A DNA stretch of 35,233 nt from Planctomycetota bacterium. GTDB taxonomy: Bacteria; Planctomycetota; UBA1135; GCA-002686595. The notes beneath the pieces were generated by a model. It was not told the DNA's origin and searched no databases. It saw only the letters and a program-made list of their open reading frames with translations. The position numbers were made by a program, and so were the translations under genes. The stretch is from positions 1-35,233 of the forward strand of contig JAKFYL010000093.1 of assembly GCA_021730845.1 (NCBI GenBank), read 5' to 3'. Positions 17,383 to 27,500 of the stretch are shown in pieces (within the stretch, counting starts at the first letter, position 1; every line of letters begins with the position of its first letter).

Positions 17383-17949
17383 CTACAACCCCCGGGATGT
17401 TTGCAGGCCCAAGGCCCACTCGCGCCAGACCTTGGTTTCGCCGCGCATGGCGATCGTCGCGAGCCATTCTTGAAGCTTTGGATGGTCGCGGCCGGTGCGC
17501 AGGGTCGTCAGCGCCAGGCCCTGGATGGCGGGGAGGTAATTAGGCGAACTCTCCAGTGCCGCCGAGTAGCTGGCGAGGGCCTCCTCGGTGCGCCCGACTT
17601 GGTCGAGCAACAGCGCCAAGTTGACGCGCGGATCGGGGTGGCCCGGCATGAGCTTTTGGGCCCATTCGAATTCGCCCGCGGCTTCGTAGCGCAGCCCGCG
17701 CTTCAAGAAGACCACGCCCAGGTTGTTGTGGGCGGGACCGAAGTAGAGATCATGGGCAAGCGCCTTGCGCAGAAGCTTCTCCGCCGCTTCGATGCCTGTG
17801 GCGATCAGGTCGGCTGCTTCGCGCGTCAAGCGCTCGGCCAGAGTCGTATTGTGCTCGGCCTGGGACGCGGGCGTGTACGGGCTCGGCGGAGCGGAACGCA
17901 TAGCGCTGCAGGCACCAAGCACCAAGCAAAGCCACACCGCACGCCTCAT
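17383..17949 (-). CDS. TPR-repeat lipoprotein
   Basis: A 188-residue lipoprotein: MRRAVWLCLVLGACSAM has a lipobox with C14. Three TPR-like units follow (HDLYFGPAHNNLGVVFLKRG, then PGHPDPRVNLALLLDQVGRTEEALASY, then LPAIQGLALTTLRTG). Such proteins usually act as pilotins or assembly scaffolds for secretins, as PilF does for PilQ. That fits the gene order: its ATG overlaps the TGA of the secretin gene (ATGA, 17946-17949). I infer that it helps localise or assemble that secretin. The frame extends ten codons further upstream, but the lipoprotein signal fixes the start. Confidence 0.8.
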   Translation of the reverse strand: MRRAVWLCLVLGACSAMRSAPPSPYTPASQAEHNTTLAERLTREAADLIATGIEAAEKLLRKALAHDLYFGPAHNNLGVVFLKRGLRYEAAGEFEWAQKLMPGHPDPRVNLALLLDQVGRTEEALASYSAALESSPNYLPAIQGLALTTLRTGRDHPKLQEWLATIAMRGETKVWREWALGLQTSRGL

Positions 17950-20183
17950 CGGATGATCCTGGGCTCGATCATTGGCCAATCGCCTTCCAGTCCCGCCTCT
18001 TCCAAGGCCTTGGCGCTAGTCCAGCGCAAATCCTCAAACGAGCGCCCCTTGACCACGTTGCAGCGCAGGAATACGAAAAAGCGTGACTTCGAGCCGGAGT
18101 TGGACTGATCGCGAAAAAGCGTGCCAAGCAGCGGAATCGATCCCAGCCAGGGCACTTGGCTCGCCGACTTGCCTTGGGATTCGATCTCCAGACCTCCCAC
18201 GACAACCGTCGAGCCATCGGGCACGGTCACCACGCTCGTGAGTTTGGTTTCTTGCCTGGGCGGCGGGAGCGCCGGATCCGATGGCTGGCCCACGAAGGCC
18301 GAGATCGAGATCGAGTAAACGAGCACGATCTGGTCGCCCTGCGAGACTTGGGGCTTGACCGAGATCGAAGTTCCGGCGTCGAAGGTGCCGCCAAAGGTCG
18401 TGGTCGCGACGGTGGTCGAGGCGTTCGTGCTGGCGTAGGGCGTTTGGACGGTACTGTCGAGCGTGGCCTGTTGGCTGTTGGCGACCAAAACCTTGGGGAT
18501 CGTGAGCGAACGCCCGCGATTGAGGCTTTCCAGCGCGCGCACCAGGCCAGAAAACTCCCCCGGCCTGAGCACTGCCCCCGAGAATCCCGTCCCAGACGCG
18601 GGCGGCAACGATTCCTCGGTCGGCGCTGGCGAGCCCAAGCCAAACAGGCTCGCCAGGCCGATCTGCACCTCGCCGCTGGAAGTCAGGCGCTGGATCTCGA
18701 CGCCCAGGTCGCGCGTCTGACTCTCGGACAGGCTCAACACGAGCGCTTCGACCTCGACCTGCGCGTGGCGAACATCGAGCGTGGCCACGAGGTTGCCAAG
18801 CTGGTCCAAAAGTGGTGCAGGTCCAAAGGCGATCAGGCGGTTGGTGCCCTCGTCGGCGGAGAGCGTGACATCGCCTGAAGGCGAGCTGGCGCGCGCCACG
18901 ATGCGTGTGGATGTTGCTTGCTGGAGCGGGGCGCTCACGCCCTGGGGTGGCGCCGGCTCTTTCGCTACATCCTTGGAGCTGCTCGCTTGCTCGAGAACTC
19001 CTGCGGCCAAGAGGTCTTGCAACAGCTCAAGCAGCTCACTGACCTGCCGGTGCTGAATCAAGAACACGCGCATCGGCCGGCGGCTGTCCGGCGAGGTCGC
19101 TTCCAGTCGATCTAGGCTCTTGCGTATCTCGGCGTGCCGGCTGGGCGTGGTGGTGACAAAGAGCGTGCCTGTGAGCTCGTCCTGGACCACGCGCCAAGCA
19201 TGGGGACCGCCCAGGGAGGAATCGCCGCGCACGAGTTCTTCCAGGAGCTTGGCTGTTTCAGCCAAACCAAAGCGCTGGGGCACGTAGCTCTCGGTGCTGA
19301 CCGGCTCGGGCCGGTCGAAGCGCGCGATCGTGTCCTTCCACCAGGCGATTTCGGTTTCCGGCGCGACTACCAGCACCGAGCGGCTCTCGGCTAGGGCTAG
19401 CAACACACCTTGCAGTGCTTGGCCAGAAACGGCCTTGCGCGAAATGGTCACGCGCTCGACCAGCGCGCCCAAGGCGACGGGACTCGTGTGTTGCAGCACG
19501 ACCTCCACGATATGGGGTTCTTGTGCCCCACGGTCGAGGACGTCGAGGAAAGCGAGGATCTGGGCCACGTTGGGCCGCAAGTCAGCCAAGAGAATCGTTC
19601 CAGAATCCTTGGCGGGTGTAATGCTGCCCGCCGGTTTGGACAACAGCATCTGCAAAACGGGCAGCAATTCGTCGGGTGTACGAAAAGAGAGCGGCACGAG
19701 CACCTTGACGAACCCAGCGCGGGCGCCGGCACGCGAAAGCGCCTCGAGTTTTGCCAGTGACGGTGCATCGGCCAGCGACACGACCCGCAGCACTTGCGCG
19801 CCAGGAGGCTGAACCGTGGTCAAGCCGCTTACATCGAGTTCGCGCTGAAACGTGTCCAGGACCTCTTGTGGTGAGTAGGCGATGCCAGGCTGCAGGCGCA
19901 CGTTGCCGGTCAGCGCCGCGGGGTCGAACTCCAAGGGAATGTCGAGCGAGTGCGCGCAGGCGATAGCCATGTCGCGCAGGGTGATCTCCTCGGCAAAGGT
20001 GGTTGGGAGTCCCGGCTTTTCCTTGCGGCCTTGTTCCGCGGCAGGCTCTTGTGGAGTCCGCGCTTCCTTGAGCGCGGGATCTTGGCCCGGCCCAGTCGGA
20101 TCCGCGGACGCATGCGCAACGAATGCAAACAACACGCAAAGCACGAGCGGCCCCGCCCGCACGAGCAAGGCGCTGACGCTCAT
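17946..20183 (-). CDS. Secretin (GspD/PilQ-family outer-membrane channel)
   Basis: A 745-residue secretin. The signal peptide is MSVSALLVRAGPLVLCVLFAFVAHASA. The N-terminal part resembles an N0/STN domain (LRDMAIACAHSLDIPLEFDP). Several N1-type ring domains follow, recognisable from repeats such as LSFRTPDELLPVLQMLL and FGLAETAKLLEELVRG with terminal 'FLDVLD' and 'LDRLEA' helices. The C-terminal secretin domain carries VQTPYASTNAST, a beta-barrel region and the hallmark VPWLGSIPLLGTLFR, then FFVFLRCNVV. I start at ATG 20183 because the 62 upstream codons lack features and would bury the signal. The ribosome-binding site is weak. It forms a multimeric outer-membrane pore; no ATPase, platform or pilin gene is in view. 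Confidence 0.9.
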   Translation of the reverse strand: MSVSALLVRAGPLVLCVLFAFVAHASADPTGPGQDPALKEARTPQEPAAEQGRKEKPGLPTTFAEEITLRDMAIACAHSLDIPLEFDPAALTGNVRLQPGIAYSPQEVLDTFQRELDVSGLTTVQPPGAQVLRVVSLADAPSLAKLEALSRAGARAGFVKVLVPLSFRTPDELLPVLQMLLSKPAGSITPAKDSGTILLADLRPNVAQILAFLDVLDRGAQEPHIVEVVLQHTSPVALGALVERVTISRKAVSGQALQGVLLALAESRSVLVVAPETEIAWWKDTIARFDRPEPVSTESYVPQRFGLAETAKLLEELVRGDSSLGGPHAWRVVQDELTGTLFVTTTPSRHAEIRKSLDRLEATSPDSRRPMRVFLIQHRQVSELLELLQDLLAAGVLEQASSSKDVAKEPAPPQGVSAPLQQATSTRIVARASSPSGDVTLSADEGTNRLIAFGPAPLLDQLGNLVATLDVRHAQVEVEALVLSLSESQTRDLGVEIQRLTSSGEVQIGLASLFGLGSPAPTEESLPPASGTGFSGAVLRPGEFSGLVRALESLNRGRSLTIPKVLVANSQQATLDSTVQTPYASTNASTTVATTTFGGTFDAGTSISVKPQVSQGDQIVLVYSISISAFVGQPSDPALPPPRQETKLTSVVTVPDGSTVVVGGLEIESQGKSASQVPWLGSIPLLGTLFRDQSNSGSKSRFFVFLRCNVVKGRSFEDLRWTSAKALEEAGLEGDWPMIEPRIIR

Positions 20184-20280
20184 GACGCGAACCAAGTAGC
20201 CCGTGGCATGCAGGCGAGCACGAGTCCGCAAGGGCAAGTAACCACCCACGCGCAACAGTGCCGAATCGATCGCGAACGAA

Positions 20281-21009
20281 TCACTCGCCCGACGTCGCCG
20301 CAAGTGCCTGCTGAACGGAAGCCAGGTTTGCATCGCAGGCACTCTTGGCCAAAGCAACGGGCGCCTCACTGCGGCATTGACTCAGGAACCCGGCAAGCTG
20401 TGCGTTGACGGGATCGTCGTACTTGGCGCAAATCTTCTCATTGGAGAGCGCGTCGCGCAGCTTGACCCATTCTTCCTGCGTGCGCGCTGCCACCAGGAAT
20501 TCCGTGGGGACGTCCCAATCGGCGTTGGCGCGAATATCTTGCAGCGTAGTCTGCTTGGCAGGCGCGAGTGGAGCCGTTGCAGCGGCGAACAGATTATTTA
20601 GCACGTCCTCGCGCTTCGCCTCGGCGGCTGCAAGGTCGGCTGAACTCGTGGCCAGCGCCGCCACTTCTGCCTCCGAAGCCAGACCGCTTTGGACCTTGCG
20701 GGCCAGCGCGTCGGTCTGTACGCGGAGCTTGGCATAGGCCTCGTCAGCGCTGGCCAAAAGCGTGGGGCCCTCTTGGAAAGCGCTCTGGAACTCGGCCAAT
20801 ACGGCGGAAGCTTCGCCTCCATCGACGCCTGCGGACGCAAGCGCCTTGGGATTTAGACCTGCGCGCAGCATCGCCACCTGGATGGTGGATGAGCTTGCCT
20901 GCGCCGCCGCGGCCGTCGCTGGCCGCAAGAACCTCACGGCAAGCGGAATGGTGAGCAAGAACAAGGCGAGGCTGAGGAACGAGGCCGGATGGCGAACGAC
21001 TCGCGACAT
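20281..21009 (-). CDS. Exported alpha-helical protein of unknown function
   Basis: A 242-residue protein with an N-terminal signal or anchor (SFLSLALFLLTIPLAVRFL) and then an almost entirely helical, alanine-rich body. No family is recognised. The middle (EAYAKLRVQTDALARKVQSGLASEAEVAALATSSADLAAAEAKREDV, read in parts) has a heptad-like pattern suggesting coiled coil. Two cysteines, in EKICAK and LSQCRS, and a third in SACDAN lie near the C-terminus. The start is fixed by AAGGAG at 21017-21022, seven bases before the ATG. It lies 97 bases upstream of the secretin gene in the same direction, so it may be the first gene of that unit. Confidence 0.7.
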   Translation of the reverse strand: MSRVVRHPASFLSLALFLLTIPLAVRFLRPATAAAAQASSSTIQVAMLRAGLNPKALASAGVDGGEASAVLAEFQSAFQEGPTLLASADEAYAKLRVQTDALARKVQSGLASEAEVAALATSSADLAAAEAKREDVLNNLFAAATAPLAPAKQTTLQDIRANADWDVPTEFLVAARTQEEWVKLRDALSNEKICAKYDDPVNAQLAGFLSQCRSEAPVALAKSACDANLASVQQALAATSGE

Positions 21010-21300
21010 GGCGATTCTCCTTCTAGTTCGTGAGGAAGCGAAAGGACCGTCCGTCTCCTTGGATGCTGGGGGAGCGCGGCAAGAAAAACGGCCCGTGCAA
21101 GGATTGTTAGCGAGGGAGCGCAGGTTCGCTACAGGACTCATGGCGATTTCTTGCTTTCTCGCCAAAGGGATCGCCCATGACGAGCGACTCCATGTTTGTT
21201 GGTATTCGGCGCTCGAGCGGATTCGGTCATTGACTCAATCGCACAAGAAAAATGAGAATTGCGGTGCGGGATCGCGCCCAATCGTCGCAAGTCGTTATTG

Positions 21301-21342
21301 GATTTGGATTTGGATTTGGATTTGGATTTGGATTTGGATTTG
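21301..21342. repeat. (GATTTG)x7 hexanucleotide array
   Basis: Seven perfect, uninterrupted copies of GATTTG. The preceding hexamer, TTATTG, is a degenerate eighth copy. The array lies about 240 bases upstream of the RHS start, between the divergent genes. Perfect short arrays like this change length by slippage, so it could act as a phase-variable spacer in a promoter region. Confidence 0.95.
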
Positions 21343-21568
21343 GCGAGCGGCGAGGGTCGTTCTCGGCCCCGCACGGCAGTCAGCGCAGGCCGTAAACCAA
21401 AGCGTGGCACGTAGTTTGAATGCTCGCGTGGCCAGGAACCCGGGCCGGATGCCGCCAGAAAAAAAATCTCGAGTACCCCGTAGCGCGCCCACGAAACCTG
21501 GCTAATGTTCTAAAGAGCGCGCAGCCTTTCCCCCCCGAGGCCTCGCGCGCCGACGTTCCCAAGGAAGT

Positions 21569-21573
21569 AGGAG
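21569..21573 (+). promoter_or_regulatory. Ribosome-binding site deciding the RHS start
   Basis: AGGAG with eight bases to the ATG at 21582. The RHS frame is open 54 codons further upstream, but only this ATG has a good site and a following signal peptide. Confidence 0.8.
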
Positions 21574-21581
21574 ATTTCGCC

Positions 21582-24500
21582 ATGGTTCGCACTTGCCGTG
21601 CCCGCGCCGCTCACCGTTGCTCCGCCGCAACCGTTTTCGTTTTCAGCCTGATTTGCTCCAATTCCGCGCAGGCGACGCAATCGCAACTCCTTGAAACGCA
21701 CGCCGACTCGCTCACCACCTATCGAGCGGCTAGAACGCTCACGCAGGATGTTCGGCCGCGCCCAGAGCAACGCGGCCTCAACCTCGACGGCAGCGTCCGC
21801 AAGGGATCAAGCCTTTCGATGTCGCTCGCAGCCAATCCCTTTGAGCAGGCGTTTTCCGGCCAGACCGAGTTGAGCGAGATTCGGCTCGACACGGGAACGT
21901 GGTCGCCGACCATGATCGATCTGGCGTTGCCAGCGCCGGGCTTCCGTTGGATCGTGGGCCGCTCGTACAACGCGCGCCAGGATGACTCAGGCGCGTTCGA
22001 CGGGGAGGGCCCTCAAGGCAGGAACTGGGTGCAGCTTAGCCAGCCTGAGATCGTGCTGTATGACCACCCTTCGGACAACACCAAGGACGTGCTCTACCTG
22101 GTTTACGGGGCCGACCGCTACGCGGAGTACGCGCGCGCAGGTGCCTCCAGCAATCAGTACAAGGGCAAGAACGGCGCGGCAGGATGCTTTGACTATCAGG
22201 CCGGCACGCCCGATCTGTGGGTCCTGACCGATCAGAACGGCATCACGTTCACGTTCTTTGGTTTCGACACCGCCAGTGGCCAGGCCGACGGGCAGCTATG
22301 GAAGATCGAGGATCCCGCGGGCAACAAGGCCTACGTGGGCGATCCAACCACGGCCGCTACTGCGGTGACCAGCGGTTACGATGCGGGAGCGCGGATGATC
22401 AAGGCCGTGGATTCAGCCGGGAGGCGCTACACCTACACCTACAACGCCGACTCCACGCCGCACCTGACGCAGGTCAAGGCCAAGACCAAGACCGGCGGAA
22501 GCTGGGAGGGAACGCCGACTGGCGTCGCGGAAGTCGGCAAGGTCGACTACACCTACTACGGCAGCGAATCGAACGGCGACCCGGGCGACCTCAAGACCGC
22601 CAAAGTGACCTTGCCGCTCTCAGACAGCGGCGTAAACGAGGTGCGCGTGCAGTACTTCAGGTACTGGGAAGGCACTTACAACTCGTCCACAAACCCCGGG
22701 TACCCGCACCAGATCAAGCTCTTCTTGGATCATGAGGGAGCGCGGAAGTTCGACTACCTCGACTCGACCTTTGACGACGATTTCCTCACCGAGACCACCG
22801 ACAACCTCAAGCCTTACGGCGCAGCCTACTTCGAGTACGACAGCTCGCGACGCGTGGCCAAGACCTGGACCAGCGGCCAGTGCGGATGCTCAGGAGCCGC
22901 CACGGGAACCAACGAATACCGCTACGAGACCAACATCAGCTACTCGGATAATTCTGGCTACGACACAACCTGGGCTCGGCGCACGAGCGTCAAGCGCCCC
23001 GACAATTCTTGGATCACGCAGTACTTTGATGAGACGGGCCAAGGCCTTCACCACCTGACCACGGACGCCGACCCTGCGAACACGAGCCCCGCGCCTGGAA
23101 CATGGGCGCAAAAGGTGACGCGGGACAGCGGCGGACGGGTCACCGAGGTGTCGTCACCGGCCAACGTCACAGCCTATACGCACTCCACGGGCAGCCTGAG
23201 CGCAAGCACCAGCGCTGGGCTGGTCCACGAGTACACCCGCGCGAGCAGCGGCGACATGACCGGTTTTGTCACCGCCCAGAAATACAAGACCGGCACGAGC
23301 GGGTCGGCGTACTTCCTGGAGAACGCCACCTGGACGTCGATCACCAAGGCGATCACGGACGTGACGGTAGTACGGCCGCTGGTGTCGGCGGGCCGCTCGT
23401 TCGCCACAGCGAGCACGACCGAGACGGGCTATGACGAGACGTCGTACTCCTACGCCAGCTACTCGGGCGCGAGCCCGTCGCAGCCCCTGGCCGTGGAGAC
23501 GGTGACGACGACCTACCCGGCGGTATCGACAGCCAAGAACGGCTCGGGCACGGCCGTGGTCGTCTCCGATCACTTTCGCAAGGACGGCCTGCAGGATTTT
23601 CACGCCGAGACCGATGACTCCGATCGAATCGTCACCTACTCGGCCTACACGAACGGCCTGGAAACGACCAACACGCCGGATGCGAACACGACGTCGCTGA
23701 GCCCACCCACCGGATTCTCCCACCTCGGCACGCCGCTCAACAACTCGACGAGCACGACCTACGACGAGCAGGGGCGCAGCGCGACCGAGACCTCGCCCGA
23801 TGGCCGGGTCACTAAGGAGTACTGGACGACCCTGGCCGACCGGCGGCTGGTGCTGCTCTCCTACCCCAAGTACGTGTCGGGCTCGGGCACCTACTACGGG
23901 CCGGCGAGCTATACGGTGCTCAACCACGCGGGGAACGCGGAGGTTTCAGGCGTGATCGCGTTCAGCGGCGGGTCGACGACCACAGGGCAGACCAGCCACA
24001 TCAACGAGGCGGATGCCGACCCGATCACGGCCGTCGACACGGGGACTCTGGCCCAGATGCGGACCTCGGTCTACGACAGCTCGGGAACGCAGATCAACGA
24101 GAAGCGGGACTATTTTGTGATTCCGTCGTCGGGCGCCGGCACGGATGGGACGCACTATGACCCTACCAAGTACGGCTATGACGACATGGGGCGCCGCCGC
24201 AGGGTGAAAGAGGCGCACGGCACGATCGCCCGCACCGTGTTCGACGCCTTGGGCCGAACCACAGCGCGTTGGATAGGTACCAACGACTCGTCGTTCGCGG
24301 GCGGGGAAGCTGGCACTGACAACATGGTCAAAGTCGAGGAGCTTGCCTACGACGGCGGCTCGGCAGGGGGCAACAGCAACGTGACGTCCCGCACGGCGTT
24401 CGTGCAGGACAACACGACCGACCAGCGCCAGACCACGTACACCCACGACGTGCGCGGAAACGTGCTGCTAGAGACAAACCCGCAATCGCCCCACGTCTTT

Positions 24501-27500
24501 TCGAAGTTCGACAACCTTGGTCGCGACGTGGCGAGCGCCACCTTCAGCTCGACGGCCAACATCGTGGTCGGCACGGACGACCCCACGACCGAAACCTCCA
24601 ATCGCGTCGGGCTGACCCAAAACTCCTACGACGAACGCGGGCGCGTGTGGAAGACGCAGCGGCACAAGATCGACGTCGCCGATGGCTCTGATGACGACAA
24701 CCTACAGTCCTTGACCTGGTTCGATCGGCTCGGACGGACCGTCAAGGTCGATGGCGAGAGCGAGCTGTCAAAGTGGTCCTACGACCGTGAAGGTCGCCAG
24801 ACCCACCATTTTGTTCTGGCCGCGGAGAACGACACCACCTACGCCGAGGCGCTCGCCAAGAGCGACGACCAGGTCTTGCTGGAGGACCAGATGGTCTATG
24901 ACGTGGACGGCGAAGTTCTCGTCAGCGCGCAGATCTCACGATTTCACAGCGACATTTCGACTGGTGCAACATCAGGGCCGCTCGACACAGACGCCGACGG
25001 CGACCGGCTCCTGTTCACGGCTAGCAACATCAAGGGTCGAATTCAGATCACGGCGAGCTGGTACGACTCGTTGGGCAGGATTCAGGATCAGGTTCGGTAC
25101 GGCACCAACGGCGGCGCGAACTTAGACCGCGACGGGCTTTCGGTGCCGGCTCGATCGGATACTGCGCTGCGCACGACCTACGTCTACAACGACGACGGAA
25201 CACTCAAGGAGGTCTCGGATCCCAAGGAACTCGAGACGCGCTACGAATACGACGCGCTGGGAAGAAAGACCAAGACCATCGCCAACTATGTGGACGGCAC
25301 GCCGGGCGGCGGAACCAACGGGGACGAAGACCAGACCGTAAGCCACGCGTTCACGGATGGCCTTCAGGTGTCGATGACCGCAGATCTGCCCTCCGGGGAA
25401 ACCGATCAAGTCACTACATACACATTCGGCACAGTCAAAGGGACGAGCGCGGGCGAATCCAAGGTCGCGAGTGGCCACCTCTTGCAGAAGGTGACGTATC
25501 CCGACTCGGCGAACTCCGACGACGTGGTCAAGTACGCCTACAACGCGCAAGGCCAGCGGATCTGGCAAAAGGACCAAGCAGGAAATATCATCGAGACCGT
25601 GTTCGACACGGCAGGCCGCGAAGCGCACCGACGGGTCTCGACCCTCGACGCCGACTTCGATGGCGCCGTGCGCCGCATCAGCACTACCTACAATTCCCGA
25701 GGACAGCGCGAGCTGGTGACCCAGTATGACAACGCCACCGTCGGCAGCGGCACGGTGGTCGACGAAGTCAAGTTCACGAACGATGGCTGGGGCAACCTAA
25801 CGTCCTTCGAGCAGGACCGGAATTCTGCCGTTGGAGCCTCCGGATCGGTCGATGACTACGAGGTGGGTCTTGCCTGGGACAAGCAGACCACCGGCCGGAA
25901 CACCCTGCGGCGCACTAGCCAGACGCTTACTGGCGGCCGGACCTTCGATTTCAGCTACCGCTCGGTTGGCGGGCGTTTCGACGCCGACGTGTCGCGAGTG
26001 ACCCAGATCACGTCCAGCGGCACCGCCCTGGTGACCTATGACTACAATGGCACGGGCCAAGTGGTCGGGACCTATCTGGAAGAGCCGGACATGATGTCAA
26101 AACAGTACACAGCGACGGCGGGTGACTACGCTGACATCGACCGCTTTGACCGCGTGACCACCTGCAAATGGACCAAGAACCTGGCGACCGACCGGGACCT
26201 CTTCAAAGTCGAAGTGGGCTGGGACCGCGGATCGAACGTGACCTACCAGGACGACTTCGTGCATGCGGGGTTCGACGTCAACTACACCAACGACAACCTG
26301 AACCGGCTGATCCGCTCCGAGGAGGGCACGCGCTCGGGCGGGTCGATCACGAGCCGCACGCGCGACCAGCAGTGGACCCTGAACCAGGCCGGCAACTGGG
26401 AGCTCGACAAGGTGGACCTGAACGGCGATGGCGACTTCGTCGACACGGACGAGCTGAACGACAAGCGCACGCACAACGCCGTCAACGAGCTGAATGCGCG
26501 GGATACCGACGACAACGGCACGGACAACTTCACGCTTGTGTACGACGAGCCGGGCAACCTCACCGACGACGGCGAGGACTACGAGTACGAGTGGGATGCT
26601 TTCTATCGCCTGCGGCGGATCAACACGCGCGGGCAGCAGTCGGTGCTGATCGCGGAGTTCAAATACAACGGCCTGAACCACAGGATCAGCGTGCATGAGG
26701 ACACCAACGACTCGGGCGGCGTAACCTCGGCCGACAAATGGTTCCACAACGCCTACGACGATCGCTGGCGGGAAGCCGGGGTCTACCGAGAGAGCGACAC
26801 CGCCCCCAAGGAGCAGTATCTGAACCACGCGGCGGGGCTGGACGGGGCGGGCGCCAGCTCCTACATCGACCTGGTGGTCCTGAGAGAGCGCGATGCCAAC
26901 ACGGCCTGGACGGATGCGTCGGACGGCACTCTGGAGGAGCGGCTTTACTACCTGCAGAACTGGCGCGCGGATGTGGTGGGGCTGGTCGGGGCCGACGCGG
27001 CGCAGAAGGAGGCGGTGCGGTACTCGCCGTATGGCGTGCCGTTCGGGCTTCCGGCGGGGGACTGCGACTCGGACGGGGATTGCGACCAGGCCGACGCTGA
27101 TCAACTGCAAGCCTGGATCGACGCATCCGCATACGATGTTCGTGGCGACGTCAACTTGGGTGGAAATATGGATGGGGCCGATAAGTCGACCGTCCAAGGC
27201 ACCCTTAGTGGAGTAATTGAAGGGAGGTCGGTTCTGACTGGTAGGAGCAACAACAATCGGATTGGCATTGCTGGGCGGTGCGTTGCTACATTCGACACCA
27301 ACTTGACAACTATCAGAGACAGGCTTGCCAAGTGCATGCTTGGCCGGTGGACGTCGCGAGACCCGGAAACCTACATAGACTCAGTGTGTTTGTATTCTTA
27401 CTGTGGAAGTGCGCCCATTTCGAAAGTTGATCCGACCGGCCTAAGCACGATCACCCTTACAACGGATTGCAAGCGTCCCTGGCACTTTATGGAACCTCAA

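Larger units (their letters stand above)
21010..21581. other. Divergent spacer upstream of the RHS gene
   Basis: About 570 bases between the exported helical protein and the RHS gene. It contains the GATTTG array. An imperfect inverted repeat is present (ATGGCGAT at 21140-21147 against ATCGCCCAT at 21170-21178). A possible promoter is TTGACT (21230-21235) with GAGAAT 18 bases later, matching the -10 consensus at only four of six positions. No gene is supported: frames crossing the hexamer array translate to WIWIWI and are artefacts. Confidence 0.5.

Noticed and set aside
20184-20369. N-terminal extension of the secretin to 20369
   Set aside because: The 62 extra residues are basic and featureless and would place the signal peptide internally.
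21301-21342. CRISPR-like or coding interpretation of the hexamer array
   Set aside because: Uninterrupted six-base units with no spacers; translation is only WIWIWI.
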